Shown: piece after piece, positions 23,356-34,414 of the stretch | Position numbering within the stretch: the first letter of the stretch is position 1 | Layout of the letters: every line of letters begins with the position of its first letter | Program-made: the position numbers and the translations under genes | Assembly (NCBI GenBank): GCA_028641055.1 | Contig: CM054060.1 | Coordinates: 293,866,660-293,930,659 of the forward strand | From: Alopecurus myosuroides | Taxonomy: Eukaryota; Streptophyta; Magnoliopsida; Poales; Poaceae | Direction of reading: 5' to 3' | Length of the DNA stretch: 64,000 nt | The notes under the pieces: model-generated | The model's input: the letters and a program-made list of their open reading frames with translations, nothing else | Databases searched by the model: none | What the model was told of the DNA's origin: nothing

Positions 23356-26300
23356 AATGATGAGTTGTTCTTGTCATATTAAAGCATAAATTTCTTTGAA
23401 TGTTTTATTTGGTTGACTTGGTGCATGCTCACGCCATGTTTATGACTATGAACCTTTCACTAATATCCTCCATGACCATTTATTTTTTGAACTTGTGATA
23501 CCACTTATGCTTTCATTAATGATGTTTATGTCGCTATGCATGATTATGACTCTTATGCTCTCTTGATTTGTCGCTCCTAGTCTTTTGCTAGCCTCCACCT
23601 GTACTGAGTATGAGCTCTACTCGTGCATCGAAGTCCCTAAAACCAAAGTTTTCCCATTGTGTCCACCATACCTATCTACATGTGGTATTTAACCGCCACT
23701 CCAAAGTAAATTGCTCGTGTGCTACCTTTAAAACCTTCAAAATTACTCATGTTTTGTGTTCCTATTTTTGCTCATGAGGACGTAAATAAAGAATCTTTAT
23801 CTCACTTGTTGATTGGATTTCACACCCTGGACTAGTGGCTTCATCCGCTTATCCAATTGATAGAAGAGTTGGCAGCGGGGTGCCCAGCCCCGAATTAATG
23901 CAACAAATTCTCTTCACTATTTCCCCCCCTGATTTATCAGTCAAAGCTTAATTGTGTAAACAAAAGAGAAAGAGGGATGACTTTCTACCCAGATGCGTCC
24001 TTCATATGGGAGCCGCTCTTGTGAAATCTAGTTGGCTTGTAACGTACTATATTTTATGTTTACCATTCGTTGACACTAGCATACATGATACGTCTCCAAC
24101 GTATCTACAATTTCTGATGCTCCATGATAATATTATGCCAATTACTACATGTTTTCTCCCTTGTTTATAGCATTTCTACACGTTTTCTGGACTAGCCTAT
24201 TAACAAGATGCCAAGTGCCAGTTCCTTGTTTTCTGCTATTTTTTATTTCAGAAAAGTTGTTCTGGAAATATTCTCGGAATTGGACCCTACAAAGCCCGAA
24301 GTGCCTATTTCCTCAGAAGAATCCAGAAGACCGAAGACGAGTCGAAGAAGGGCACCAGGGCGGCCACACCATGGGGTGGCGCGGCCTCCCCCATGGCCGC
24401 GCCAGGTGGTGGTGTGGGGCCCCAGGGCTCAAACGCCTTTGCCCTTTCGCCTATTTATTCCCCCGGATGGAAAACCCTAAGGACCTGATCAAATATCCCT
24501 GAAAAGTTCCGCAACCGCCGTCGTCGTCAACCCTAGATCAGGGGGGTTCTGAAGCTGTCTCCCGGCACCCTGCCGGAGAGGAAATCATCACCGGAGGCCT
24601 CTCCATCCATCTGCCTGCCTCCGGAGTGATGCGTGAGTAGTTCATCCTTGGACTACGGGTCCATAGTGGTAGCTAGATGGTTGTCTTCTCCTCATATGCC
24701 TCCATGTTTAGATCTCATGAGCTGCCTATCATGATCGAGATTGATCTTATGTAATTATATATGCCGTGTTTGCTAGGATCCGGTGAATATTGAACTTATG
24801 CCAAGTTGATTATAGTCTTTATTGCATATGTTATTTGTGATCTTGCATGCTTTCCGTTGCTAGTGGTTGCTCTGGCCAAGTAGTTGCTAGTGACTCCGAG
24901 AGGGAGTATTTATGCTAGATAGCGGGTTCATGCCTCCTTTTCGCCTTTGCTCGAGTGACAGAAACGTGACGGGGGAGGATGTGTTGTTGCCACTAGGGAG
25001 AAAACTGCGGTGTGAGTGCCCGCGTGTACAATCATTGCTTACTTTACACATATTTTTTAATGCAACTATCTGTTGCTTGCAACTTAATACCTAAGGGGGT
25101 TCGGATGATAACCCGAGGGTGGATTATTAGTCATAGATGCAGTTGGATTACGATCTATGTATATTGTTGTAATGCCCGCATTAAATATCATAGTAGTCAT
25201 CATGTCATGCATGTGCACTACGGTGCAACCTTTATTTGTCAACTGCCCAGATGTAATTTGTTCGCCCAGCATGCTATCTTTTATGGAGAGACACCACTAG
25301 TGAACCTATGAACCCCGATCAAATTTCTTACACTGTTAAACAAACCACTACAATTTCCTTCTTTCTTTACTTACTACAAGCATACACCATTTTCCACACT
25401 ATACGTATAATCTTTGTTTTTAGCAAGACCGGTAAGATTGACAACCTCACTTTACCGTTGGGACAAAGTATTTTGGTTCCGTTATGCGCAGGTTCCACGT
25501 TGTTGCTGACACCGGTGAGGCGCCATCACCACCGTCAGTGGCATCAACCTTCCCAAGATCCCCTTCCTCCTGCTGGATTGATAACTTTGGTTCTTAACCG
25601 AGGGAAATTCTTATCACTTTCTCATCAAACCCTCCTCTTGGGGTTTCCAACACACCATCGCAGGCATCAATACACCTCTCTTAAAATATAGACACTCCTC
25701 CATGGTATGTGATTGTTGGCAGGCACCCGAGGATTCAGTTAGACAATGTTTGTGTAAGATGGATGGGAGGAGTGTCGAACTTTTAATACCTATGTTTAAT
25801 AAAATAAAAACTCTAGCACATGAGTGATCCCTGCTTCCCTCCACGAAGGGCCTTTCTTTTACTTTTATGTTGAGTCTCCATCTTCTAAGTTTATGCACAG
25901 TTGAGAGAGCATTTTTGCCATTATGAGTTTTATGTGCATTTGTCCCATAAACATCATTAATTGATTCATGAAGTGTTATTGCTTGTTATCCAACTATTTT
26001 GTTCTAGTCTTCCTCATGAACTTTGAAGGCGTCCTGGCATTTATGTTTTGTCCCACTCTTAAGGACTTGGGAAATACCACATTGCCATGCTTTTCTTTAT
26101 ACTTGAAACAAACGTATAACTTTCAATGCATTGTTATTCATGATCTTTTATTTGAGTTACTTCTCATGATGCAAAGTGATTGCTATGCTTTATTATTAAA
26201 GTTCTATTATCATGTTTGTGTTTAAAGTTCTATGATCTCAGCTTACATATGCTTTTACATTCTGATGATCAAGTTTATGTTAGTAGCATGTCACCTCAGA

Positions 26301-26362
26301 AACTATTGTGTTTTTATCGTTTACCTACTCGAGGATGAGTAGGAACTAAGCTTGGGGATGCT
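23356..26362 (+). other. 3' untranslated region of the Athila-like element
   Basis: AT-rich and noncoding, interrupted by the solo LTR at 24086-25679. It ends in the polypurine tract TAAGCTTGGGGATGCT (26347-26362) that abuts the 3' LTR. No coding frame above background is visible. Confidence 0.6.
24086..25679 (+). mobile_element. Solo LTR of a related Athila-type family
   Basis: 1594 bp, TGATACGTCTCC...GGCATCA, with a perfect 5-bp target duplication ATACA (24081-24085 and 25680-25684). The first 230 bp resemble the host LTR and then diverge. A TATA-like CCTATTTATTCCC lies near 24450. No internal region remains, so it arose by LTR-LTR recombination. Confidence 0.85.
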
Positions 26363-27768
26363 TGATACGTCTCCAACATATCTATAATTTCTGATATTCC
26401 ATGATGATATTATGCCAATTGCTGCATGTTTTCTCCCTTCTTATGTCATTTTTATCGATTTTCCGGACTAACCTATTGACAAGATGCCATAGAGCCAGTT
26501 CCCTGTTTTCTGTTGTTTTTAGTTTCAAAAAAGTTGTTCTGAAAATATTCTCGGAATTGGAAAATTCGAAGCCCGGAACTCTTAGAATTCCCGAAGGTTC
26601 CACGGAGTCCCGAAGAGACCCCGAGGGGGGGTCTCAGGGGGCCCACACCATAGGGTGGCGCCCCCCTTGGCCGTGTCGGGGGTGGTGTGGGCACCCAGGG
26701 TTCCACCGCCTTTGCCCTTTCGCCTATTTAAACCCTTCCTCCCAAAAACCCTAGAAGAATCGACCGTTTCCACAAAATACATCCGTAGCTCCGCCGTCGC
26801 CACCGACAAGTTTCACGGGACAGATCTCTGTTCTGGCACCCTGTCGGGACGGGGAAGTGCCCCCGGAAGCCATCTCCTTTGAGTCTACCGCCATCTCCAT
26901 CGCCGTTGATGTCTCCTACGATGAGGAGGGCGTAGTTCTCCCCCGAGGCTGAGGGCTCTACCGGTAGCTATGTGCTTCATCTCTCTCTCCCATGGTGTGA
27001 TCTATATGTGACCGTGAGCTTTGTAATCTAGTTGAATTCGTAGATATTATTCTTCATCTATTATGCTACTCAAGTGGTTTTTGTTATGAGATCCCCGTAA
27101 ATACTTTGATCACGGTGTAAAGGTGACAATGTGTGCACCTTGTGGTTTAGCATTATATTTATATTTCGTGTTGGATAACCCTATGAAATTGAGGTGTTTG
27201 CGTGGAACCATCTGGGTCCCATGGTGATAGCGTGGGGGTTACTTAGTTGGGAAAGTGCTTACTCTGAGGAGTGCTGTTAAAGCCCTACACATGGATTGGT
27301 GTTGTTATTCGACCGAAGAGTGGTTTGGAGTAGCATAGTGAAGAGATGGAATTTATTAATTTAATTAGTTTTCATTGTTGAGAGTGTCCACTAGTGAAAG
27401 TAGGATCCCTAGGCCTTGTTTCCAAGCATTGAAATACCGTTTTCCGCCTATTCTGCTACATGTTTGCTTGCTGCCATATTTATTTCAAATTGCTATTATT
27501 ACTTATAACCATCCATATTACTCGCATTTCACTATCTCTTCGCAAACTAGTGCACCTACCTGACAAGTATATTGGGTGTGTTGGAGACACAAGAGACTTC
27601 TTGTATCTTAATTGCAGGGTTGCTTGAGAGGGATATCTTTGACCTCTACCTCACTGAGTTCGATAAACATTGGGTGATCCAGTTAAGGGAAATTTTCTGC
27701 TTTTCTACAAACCTCTGCACTTGGAGGCCAAACATTGTCTACAAGAATAGAAGCGTGCGTAGACATCA
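26363..27768 (+). repeat. 3' LTR of the Athila-like element
   Basis: 1406 bp, partner of 3510-4927, with TATA-like CCTATTTAAACCC near 26724. After 27768 the sequence returns to Harbinger DNA. Confidence 0.8.
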
Positions 27769-28005
27769 TCCCCCCAATAGCCGTCTGGATCGGCGCCCGG
27801 CGAGGTCCTTTGGGGGCTCGTCCGGAGGGCGCGGCGCCAGCGGAGGGCACGATTGCCCACTCGGCGCCCCCAACCAAAACCCCAAAGCAAGATTTTGCCT
27901 ATTTTCGTTATTTTGGGGTCTAAAAATTACTTAAAAATACTTATGTTCTAGGTTTAAATTATTACATATATAGTTCACGAATGATTACATATATAAATAA
28001 AATAT
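27769..28005. other. Harbinger subterminal region
   Basis: A GC-rich stretch and then an AT-rich stretch between the Athila LTR and the transposase C-terminus. No coding signal. Confidence 0.5.
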
Positions 28006-28839
28006 TCATAAAATTAAAAATAAATTCGAAGTGCACAATGCCGCCGCCAATCCTTTGCGAGCCCACAAATGGTCCACTAGATCATCTTGGAGTTGATAAT
28101 GAGTTGCACCGTCTCGAATCTCCATGTGCATAGCGATGTACTCGGTCCAATCCGCTGACAGATTGTGATCCACATTGGCGAGAGGAACCTGAAACTCATA
28201 TGGAAGATGATCATGCACTGGATTGGCATGCTCACCCTCAATAATCATGTTGTGCATGATCACACATGCATTCACGATCTCTCCCATCTGCTCGGGCGAC
28301 CAAGTGAGAGCAAGATACCGCACAATGGCAAACCTCTGCTGAAGCACTCCAAATGCACGCTCGACATCCTTTCTTGTGCTCTCTTGTACCGAGACAAACC
28401 TGAATTTCTTGTTACCTAGAGGATTGAAAATTGTCTTCACAAATATTGACCATCTTGGATAGATACCATCCACTAGCTAGTACCCATTGTTGTACTCGTG
28501 GCCACTGACAACATAGTTCACTAGCAGAGCATGACCTTCAACAAGTTTCACGAATACAGGGGAACACTACAACACACTAATGTCATTGTGAAATCCTGCC
28601 ATGCCGAAGAACGCATGCCAAATCCAAGTCTCGTGATCTGCCACTGGCTCAAGTACCATGCAGCAAACTCCTTGATTGCCCCCTTTGTACAATCATTGCC
28701 ATCCAAATGGACAGTTCTTCCAGCTCTAGTGCATGCAATCAATGCTTCCAAGCATACCGGGAAAACCTCTTGCATCATTTGTCGCCAGGATCCGAGCAGT
28801 TTCCTCCTTATTTGGTCCTCTCAAATAGTTTGAGCCAAA
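28006..28839 (-). pseudogene. PIF/Harbinger (HARBI1-like) DDE transposase, C-terminal part
   Basis: A single minus-strand frame reads through a DDE nuclease with four in-frame stops. [15 protein letters not shown] holds the first Asp, FGMAGFHNDISVL the second Asp, and RKDVERAFGVLQQRFAIV the Glu. The last 155 residues (28473-28006) are open and start DGIYPRWSIFVKTI. Stops replace the residue after DCMH and interrupt near WQ*LY, VL*CS and GY*LV. The protein would cut and join the transposon ends, but this copy is dead. The N-terminal half is at 57583-58086 across the Copia insertion. Confidence 0.88.
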
Positions 28840-29547
28840 CACTTTGAAAGTGCAATATGGTCAACTAGAGGGGGGGGGGTGAATAGGTGACCTACAAATT
28901 TTACTCCTTTTTCACTTTTAATGGGGCTTTTAAGAAAGTAAATGCTTGATTACCTAAATGTGCAACTAAGTGAAAACCCTAGGTGATAAGAAGCAAGTAG
29001 CAGCGGAAATAAAGGAACGGTACAAGATAACAACAAGTGAAAACACGGAGACAAGGATATGTTTCCCGTAGTTCCTTCTTGAAAGAAGTACGTCTACGTT
29101 GGAGAGGTGGGGAGCCACCTAGGCGCTCCTCAATAGCACGGATGTGCACACCTTGTTCTCCTTGAGCTTCTCCGGTGAGGGAGATTCTCGTTTCCACTAT
29201 GAGGTCGACTTGAAGGCGTTGACCAAACCTTTACAAGGGGTTGAGGCTACTCCACAAGTGAGATGGAGGCTCTCAACAATTGAAGCTTCTTGCTACAAGG
29301 TGGAAGCTACAAGCACTAGGGTTTCCCTTGGATGACAAAGAAACCAAGAGATTACAAGATCCCAAGAGTTGTGGTATGGGTACACACGTTTTGGCTTGGT
29401 GGAAAGGTAGATCTAGACCTCCTCCATGAGATCCTTGAAGGGCATCGAGTTTGGTTGGAGGAGGAGGGAGATCGGGGCGATTTGAGCTCTACAACAATGG
29501 AGGAGAGAGAGGAATGGACGAGCTGCCTATCTAGAGGAAGAAGACAG

Positions 29548-29557
29548 CTATTTATAG
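29548..29557 (-). promoter_or_regulatory. TATA box of Copia 3' LTR
   Basis: The minus strand reads CTATAAATAG, about 37 bp downstream of the nearest palindrome of the array at 29594. Confidence 0.65.
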
Positions 29558-29593
29558 GCTCCTCCAAATTCTGACCGTTGCAGTCCTGAGGGA

Positions 29594-30190
29594 CCGGAAA
29601 TTTCCGGGGTAAAGGCCGGAATATTCCGGTCTGAGTTGGCCGGAAATTTGAAAACTCCGGGGGGCGGATAATTGAAATATCCGGGGCGGAATTTTCCGCC
29701 CCAATACTCCGCCCCCATCTCTGTGCGCAGGCACCAACACGATGATGAAAAACTTCTAAGGACCAAGGGCCGGATTTTTGCTGCGGAAATTTCCGGGGCA
29801 AATTTCCGCCCTACCTTCTGTGCGCGGGCATCAACTTATGATGGAAAAATGGCTAAGGACTTTGATTCCCGGAATATTGAAATATCCGGGGGGCGGATAA
29901 TTGAAATGTCCGGGCCCGGAAATTTCCGGACTGAATTTCCGCCCCCATCTCTGTGCGCGGGCAATGTGAAGAAGACCAAATTCTGCTAAGTCCTTGAAGG
30001 CCGGATTTTTGGCCCGGAAATTTCCGGGGCAAATTTCCGCCCTGGCTTCTGTGCGTGGGCAGACAAACACTTGGTCGTTTTCGTGGAAGCCAGAAGGGAG
30101 GCCGGAAAATTCCGGTGAGATGGCCGGATAATCCGCCCCATAAGTCCCGGAATTTCCGCCCTTTATACTGAAAAATCCGGTGGCTGAATT
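29594..30190. repeat. Palindrome array in the Copia U3 (CCGGAAATTTCCGG type)
   Basis: Perfect 14-bp palindromes: CCGGAAATTTCCGG at 29594-29607, 29916-29929 and 30014-30027, and CCGGAATATTCCGG at 29616-29629, plus many half or imperfect copies (GCGGAAATTTCCGG near 29783, AAATTTCCGCC repeatedly). They are interleaved with TTCTGTGCGCGGGCA-like phrases (near 29818, 29951 and 30045). The other LTR has the same array at 56829-57425. Confidence 0.8.
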
Positions 30191-30341
30191 TCCACAATAG
30201 AGAGCTTCTCTTTGATCTTTTGACAAGGATATACAGATGATCATCTAGAACAATAGCTGCACAGACTGAACCTCATTGTTAGATAGGAGATATCCGTGTT
30301 AGCATCATCACCAAAATCATTAGAGGGATCATGAGCTTTCA

Positions 30342-30357
30342 ATCTCCCCCTTTTTGG
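30342..30357 (-). other. Polypurine tract of the Copia element
   Basis: The minus strand reads CCAAAAAGGGGGAGAT directly before the 3' LTR. Confidence 0.8.
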
Positions 30358-30648
30358 TGAATGATGACAACACGGGTATTTGCAGGGAATAAAGCTAACA
30401 ATGCATGATATGAAAACATCACAGATAGCATATATAGGAGACATGCCTCCCAATAATAATAGTTCAACATAAAGGACGAGTACGGTAGAACGAAGTTCGA
30501 AAAAGACGCACGAAAAACGGAAATGGCAACGAAGAACAAACGAAAAAACCTTCCCAAGCAAATCCCCACGATCATCTAATTCTTCTCCCCCTTTGGCATC
30601 AAGACACCAAAAAGAGAAAAGGGATAGCTACGTCCCATGGAGCACACT

Positions 30649-32503
30649 CTAGGCCTGGGTGTCCTCGTCGTCCTCTTCAGCTTCACTGTCGGTGGCAGTC
30701 TCCATGTCCTCATCTTCATCAACACCAATATCCCAGTCAACATCACGGTTGTTCCAGTTCCTGTAAGCAACCCGAGGAGGAGGAAGTGGTGGCACAGAGG
30801 GAGTCTTGAGTGCAGTCATGATGTGATGCTGGTTCTCTAAGATGGTGCGGCGTTCCACATAGGTTGCGTAGTTCTCCTTGTGGAGGCAAACAGTCAAGCT
30901 GAGTACCTTCTCAACAGCACGAGCAAGCCACGAGCGCTTCTTCTTTCCAGGAGTAGGAGGACGCATGCGAGCATCCCTGTGGCCCTGTCCAGATCCACCA
31001 ACATCATGAGCGGCCTGCTGAGTGTGAGCAGACTTCTTGTAGAGGTTAACGTCCTTGTGATCCTCACAGTCCAACTCCAAGTCTTCTCGGAGCGCCTCAG
31101 GATAGCGTGCCTTGATGAGCTTCATGATATAGGGGGCATATGGTGGCACCTTGCGATGGAAGAGAGCATAGTGGATCTCATTGAAAATGAAGTCCATGAC
31201 ATCAACCCTGTGAGCCTCCATATCAGTCATATCAGTCTCAGAGAAGGTCAAGAAGGCATGGTGCATAAGGTTGACCAATCCACCACGAATAGCATCATTG
31301 TTTCCCGCGCTTGGAGCAATGGACTCCCTGAACATGCGCAGGAGAATATCATAGACTGCAAAGAGGCCTTTAGCCGAACCAACTGTGCCTCGAGGACCAT
31401 AAAGCTCAGCAAGCATGTTCTTCTGATACTCTTCCCCATGAATGTGCATACGGTGGCCCTGAGGAGTGTTGAGGCCAGCAAACGGATAGGCAAGTACAGT
31501 GGCAAAGTCATGGAAGTTTGCAGTGAGCAGGTGAGGGCCAGACATCCAGGACATCCCAATATCTTCAGAATCATCAATGACAAGAGTAGCAAAGAACTGC
31601 TGGATGTAGGTGGTGTTGTATGAGCAACGAGTCTCCATAAGTTGACGCAGACCAAGGACCTCCACAAGCTGAACAGAGTTGTTGAAGTACTCGGGGTTGG
31701 CAGCCAGATGAGCAAAATTGATCACCTTCATGGGGCAAACAGGTTTGCTCATAACGGTGTAGACCTGCTTGAAGAGAGTCTCCTGCTCGACGTGCCAAAA
31801 GCACGAGTCAATCGTGGGGTCCTGAGGACCCTCCGTATACCAAGCCTTCTTGCGCCATTCCGAAAAGTCAGCAATGGGCATAGTGCCCACATTGAGAGGT
31901 GCCTTGCCTTGCTGCCTACCAGCTCTGCGAGCAGCCCGATCAGCCTCACGTTGTTGCTCATATGCTCGCTGAGCATCTCGTTCACGCCGGCGAGTTTCAT
32001 TGTCTTCTACAAAGGTTCCCTCCTCATTTTCTGTCAGATGACGGAGGCGTTTGCGGGAACTGAGCAGCTTGCCAGACCTAGAGGTGGAACCATCTGCGAG
32101 AAAAGCAAAAGAAAGCCAAAGAAAAAGCAAACAAACATCAAAAACAGGGGCTCACGAAATGAGGAATGGAATTGTGGAGTTCTGGTGTAGAGTCAGTATA
32201 GGCCGGAAATTCCGGTCATGGAGACGGAAATTCCGGAGGGCGGAAATTCCGGCCACAGGGCGAATTTCCGGGGTGCGGAAATTCCGGCCCTGGGCGGAAA
32301 TTTCCGGCCTGCGGGATTTTCGAATTCCAGATCTGAATCTGTGCCTATAACGAATCTAGAACATGGGATCTAGTACGAGGAGGAATAGATGGTACTTTGT
32401 GGCAAAGAACCATGCTAGAACAGGAGAAACACTAGATAAAAGTGATAATGCATCTACTCAACCCGAAATTTTGCGGAGAAAACGAACACGTACCCGGATC
32501 CAT
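30649..32503 (-). CDS. Extra spliced gene of the Copia element, unknown function (484 aa)
   Basis: Two-exon model on the minus strand: exon 1 is 32503-32494 (MDP plus one base), a 400-bp intron has donor GTACGTG at 32493 and a strongly pyrimidine-rich acceptor ending CTCGCAG at 32094, and exon 2 is 32093-30649. Phases agree, giving 484 residues. The N-terminus is basic and Arg/Glu-rich (residues about 15-75). A globular middle (about 95-330) contains FSEWRKKAWYTEGP and NTTYIQQFFATLVID, reminiscent of the putative plant transposon protein domain seen in other retroelement accessory frames. The C-terminus is acidic. No catalytic motif is recognised. It follows pol in the same orientation, in the position of an env-like gene, but shows no signal peptide or membrane segment. 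Exon 1 is inferred from splice signals; exon 2 is firm. Confidence 0.7.
32200..32320. repeat. Palindrome copies in the intron of the Copia extra gene
   Basis: Five to six GGAAATTCCGG / GGAAATTTCCGG motifs lie within about 110 bp, inside the predicted intron. They belong to the same motif family as the LTR array. Confidence 0.6.
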
Positions 32504-32666
32504 CACAGGAAAGGACGTGCGGTCTCTTGATCCGCAAAGGAAGAGGAGAGGCGGAGGAGGGGAGGCAAAGAGGCCTCCTGGAAGTCTCGGAGGCGGCGGC
32601 GGCTGGCTGGGGCGAGTGGAGAGACGAGGGGAGGAAAACAGTGCGGAACCGTCGCCTCCCGTCGCC

Positions 32667-32675
32667 CTTATATAG
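32667..32675 (-). promoter_or_regulatory. Internal TATA box for the Copia extra gene
   Basis: The minus strand reads CTATATAAG in a GC-rich context, 164 bp upstream of the predicted start codon at 32503. The palindrome cluster 32690-33010 lies directly upstream, the same order as in the LTR promoter. Confidence 0.6.
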
Positions 32676-32689
32676 CCCCAGGCCAAGAG

Positions 32690-33010
32690 CACCGGAAATT
32701 TCCGGTGTTTAATGCCGGATATTCCGGGGCCCGGAGATTTGGGCCGGAATATTCCGCCCAAATATCCGGTGTGCCTTCTGCGAGCGGGCACGCTGGATAG
32801 TTGGGGAATTATTCGAGTCCAAATCTCCCTCCGGAAATTTCCGTGGCTTAAGACACGGAATATTCCGGGCCCCCGGAAATTTGTGCCGGAAATTTCCGCT
32901 GAAATTTCCGGTGTGCCTTCTGTGAGCGGGCACATCGGAAGTTAGCGAAATTTTCTGGAACAAACGTCTGAGGGCCGGAATATTCCGGTCCTAGGCCGGA
33001 ATTTCCGGGG
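32690..33010. repeat. Second palindrome cluster, upstream of the internal promoter
   Basis: It contains CCGGAAATTTCCGG near 32693, GCCGGATATTCCGG near 32713, CCGGAATATTCC near 32743, CCGGAAATTTCCG near 32831, CCGGAAATTTCCGC near 32888 and CCGGAATATTCCGG near 32975. They are interleaved with CTTCTGCGAGCGGGCA and CTTCTGTGAGCGGGCA, as in the LTR array. Confidence 0.75.
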
Positions 33011-33377
33011 TGCCAATGCCATCCGAGTTTTGTGGAAGATGGATCAAATCGTGAGCCTCCAAAGACGCAAAAAGACACAAACACTCGAACAAACACGAGG
33101 AAAACATCAAACAAAACACATTCAAAAGAAAAGGTTGGTGGCCGGAGCCACCGTGTTTGAGTGACACCAAGGAGCCGCGAAGATGTATCTTGGACTCAAG
33201 AGTATCACTCACGTTTTAAGCACAATAAGTCACGAACTGACTAGATATGCATTACGTTTTGATTGTTTTACGCATGATAGGTGGAGTGTTTATCCATGAG
33301 TTGAACTACGCTCCCCCTATGTCCATGCCTACATCTAGACTAGATAACACATATAGTGAAGGTACACATGCAAGGGT
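33011..33377. other. Noncoding spacer after Copia pol
   Basis: 3' flank of pol and upstream flank of the extra gene. No coding frame is supported. Confidence 0.5.
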
Positions 33378-34414
33378 TCAAGAGAAGTTAGACGCATCGA
33401 TCACATTTAGTTCATTCCTCAAACCCCGAAATCTTGGTTCATCAAGGGCCTTCGTGAAGATATCCGCGAGTTGGTCCTTGGTCGCAACATAGGAGAGGTC
33501 AATATCACCCTTCTCAACATGATCCCGAATGAAGTGATGCCGTATCTCAATGTGCTTCGTCTTGGAGTGAAGAACGGGATTGTAGGCGATCTTGATGGCA
33601 CTCTCATTGTCGCACAAGAGAGGAACGTTGTCGAAGATGATGCCATAATCTCTCAATGTTTGCCTCATCCAAAGTAATTGAGCACAACAACTAGCCGCGG
33701 AGATGTATTCGGCCTCAGTGGTAGAGAGAGCAATGCAGTTTTGTTTCTTGGACGACCAACATACCAATGAGCGGCCAAGAAATTGACAACTTCCGGATGT
33801 AGATTTCCTATCTGTCTTCTCTCCCGCATAGTCCGCATCCGAATACCCAATGAGCTGAAAGGTTGAACCCTTGGGATACCAAAGACCAAAGTTTGGGGTA
33901 TGAACTAAATATCGAAAGATACGCTTAACCGCTTCAAGATGACTTTGTCTTGGGGAGGCTTGAAACCTTGCACATTTACCAACGCTATACATAATATCGG
34001 GTCTAGATGCACAAAGGTAGAGCAAAGAGCCAATCATGGAGCGGTATACCTTTTGATCTACCTCTTTACCATTCGGATCGGGTTTCAAATCAACCGTCGT
34101 GGACATGGGAGTCTTCATAGGTTTAGCATCATGCATATTGAATCGCTTGAGCATATCTTGAGTATACTTGGCTTGCTTGATGAATGTTCCTTCGGGGTGT
34201 TGCTTGATCTCAAAGCCAAGAAAATACTCCAATTCTCCCATCATAGACATCTCGAACTTGTCCGTCATAAGCTTGCAAAACTCATCATTGAAAGCAACGT
34301 TAGTGGAACCAAAGATGATATCATCCACATAGAGTTGGCATATGAACAAGTCACCTCCGACCTTTTTGGTGAAAAGGGTGGGATCGATTAAACCAACATT
34401 GAACCCACGATCTA
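33378..34414 (-). CDS. Copia pol, 3' part: reverse transcriptase C-terminus and RNase H
   Basis: Continuation of pol after the inner Gypsy insertion; the frame enters through the duplicated ATCTA (34410-34414). It holds the reverse-transcriptase active site YVDD (QLYVDDIIFGS), GSLLYLCASRPDI, and Copia RNase H with YSDADYAG, STTEAEYISAA and LLCDNESAI, ending in HFIRDHVEKGDIDLSYV. The frame is open from the insertion point to a stop at 33378. The upstream part is at 51036-53384. In life the two would form one polyprotein that copies RNA into DNA in the virus-like particle, but here they are 16.6 kb apart. Confidence 0.9.

Larger units (their letters stand above)
3510..27768 (+). mobile_element. 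Athila-like Gypsy LTR retrotransposon, defective, with nested insertions
   Basis: Direct LTRs at 3510-4927 and 26363-27768 both start TGATACGTCTCC and end GTAGACATCA. A degenerate Athila-type primer site follows the left LTR, and the polypurine tract TAAGCTTGGGGATGCT precedes the right one. The interior carries gag-like frames, an aspartic protease and a long 3' untranslated region. Reverse transcriptase and integrase are missing. In the first 230 bp the LTRs differ at roughly 15 positions, so this is much older than its guests. The flanking pentamers (GCCCT and TCCCC) match at only three of five positions. It contains the 10349-21509 element and the 24086-25679 solo LTR. Confidence 0.8.
28845..30341 (-). 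repeat. 3' LTR of the Copia element
   Basis: Minus-strand LTR. U3 is about 30341-29558 and contains the palindrome array. The TATA box CTATAAATAG is at 29557-29548, and the R/U5 part follows to 28845. A run of ten G lies near the end. Confidence 0.9.

Noticed and set aside
29548..30244. Open frames running through the Copia U3 on the minus strand (for example 30244-29831)
   Set aside because: Proline/glycine/phenylalanine-rich products are a by-product of the palindromic CCGGAAATTTCCGG repeats; frames exist on both strands.
30880..31623. Plus-strand open frame of 247 codons opposite the Copia extra gene
   Set aside because: It lies wholly antisense to the 484-residue frame, which has better codon structure, promoter and splice signals.
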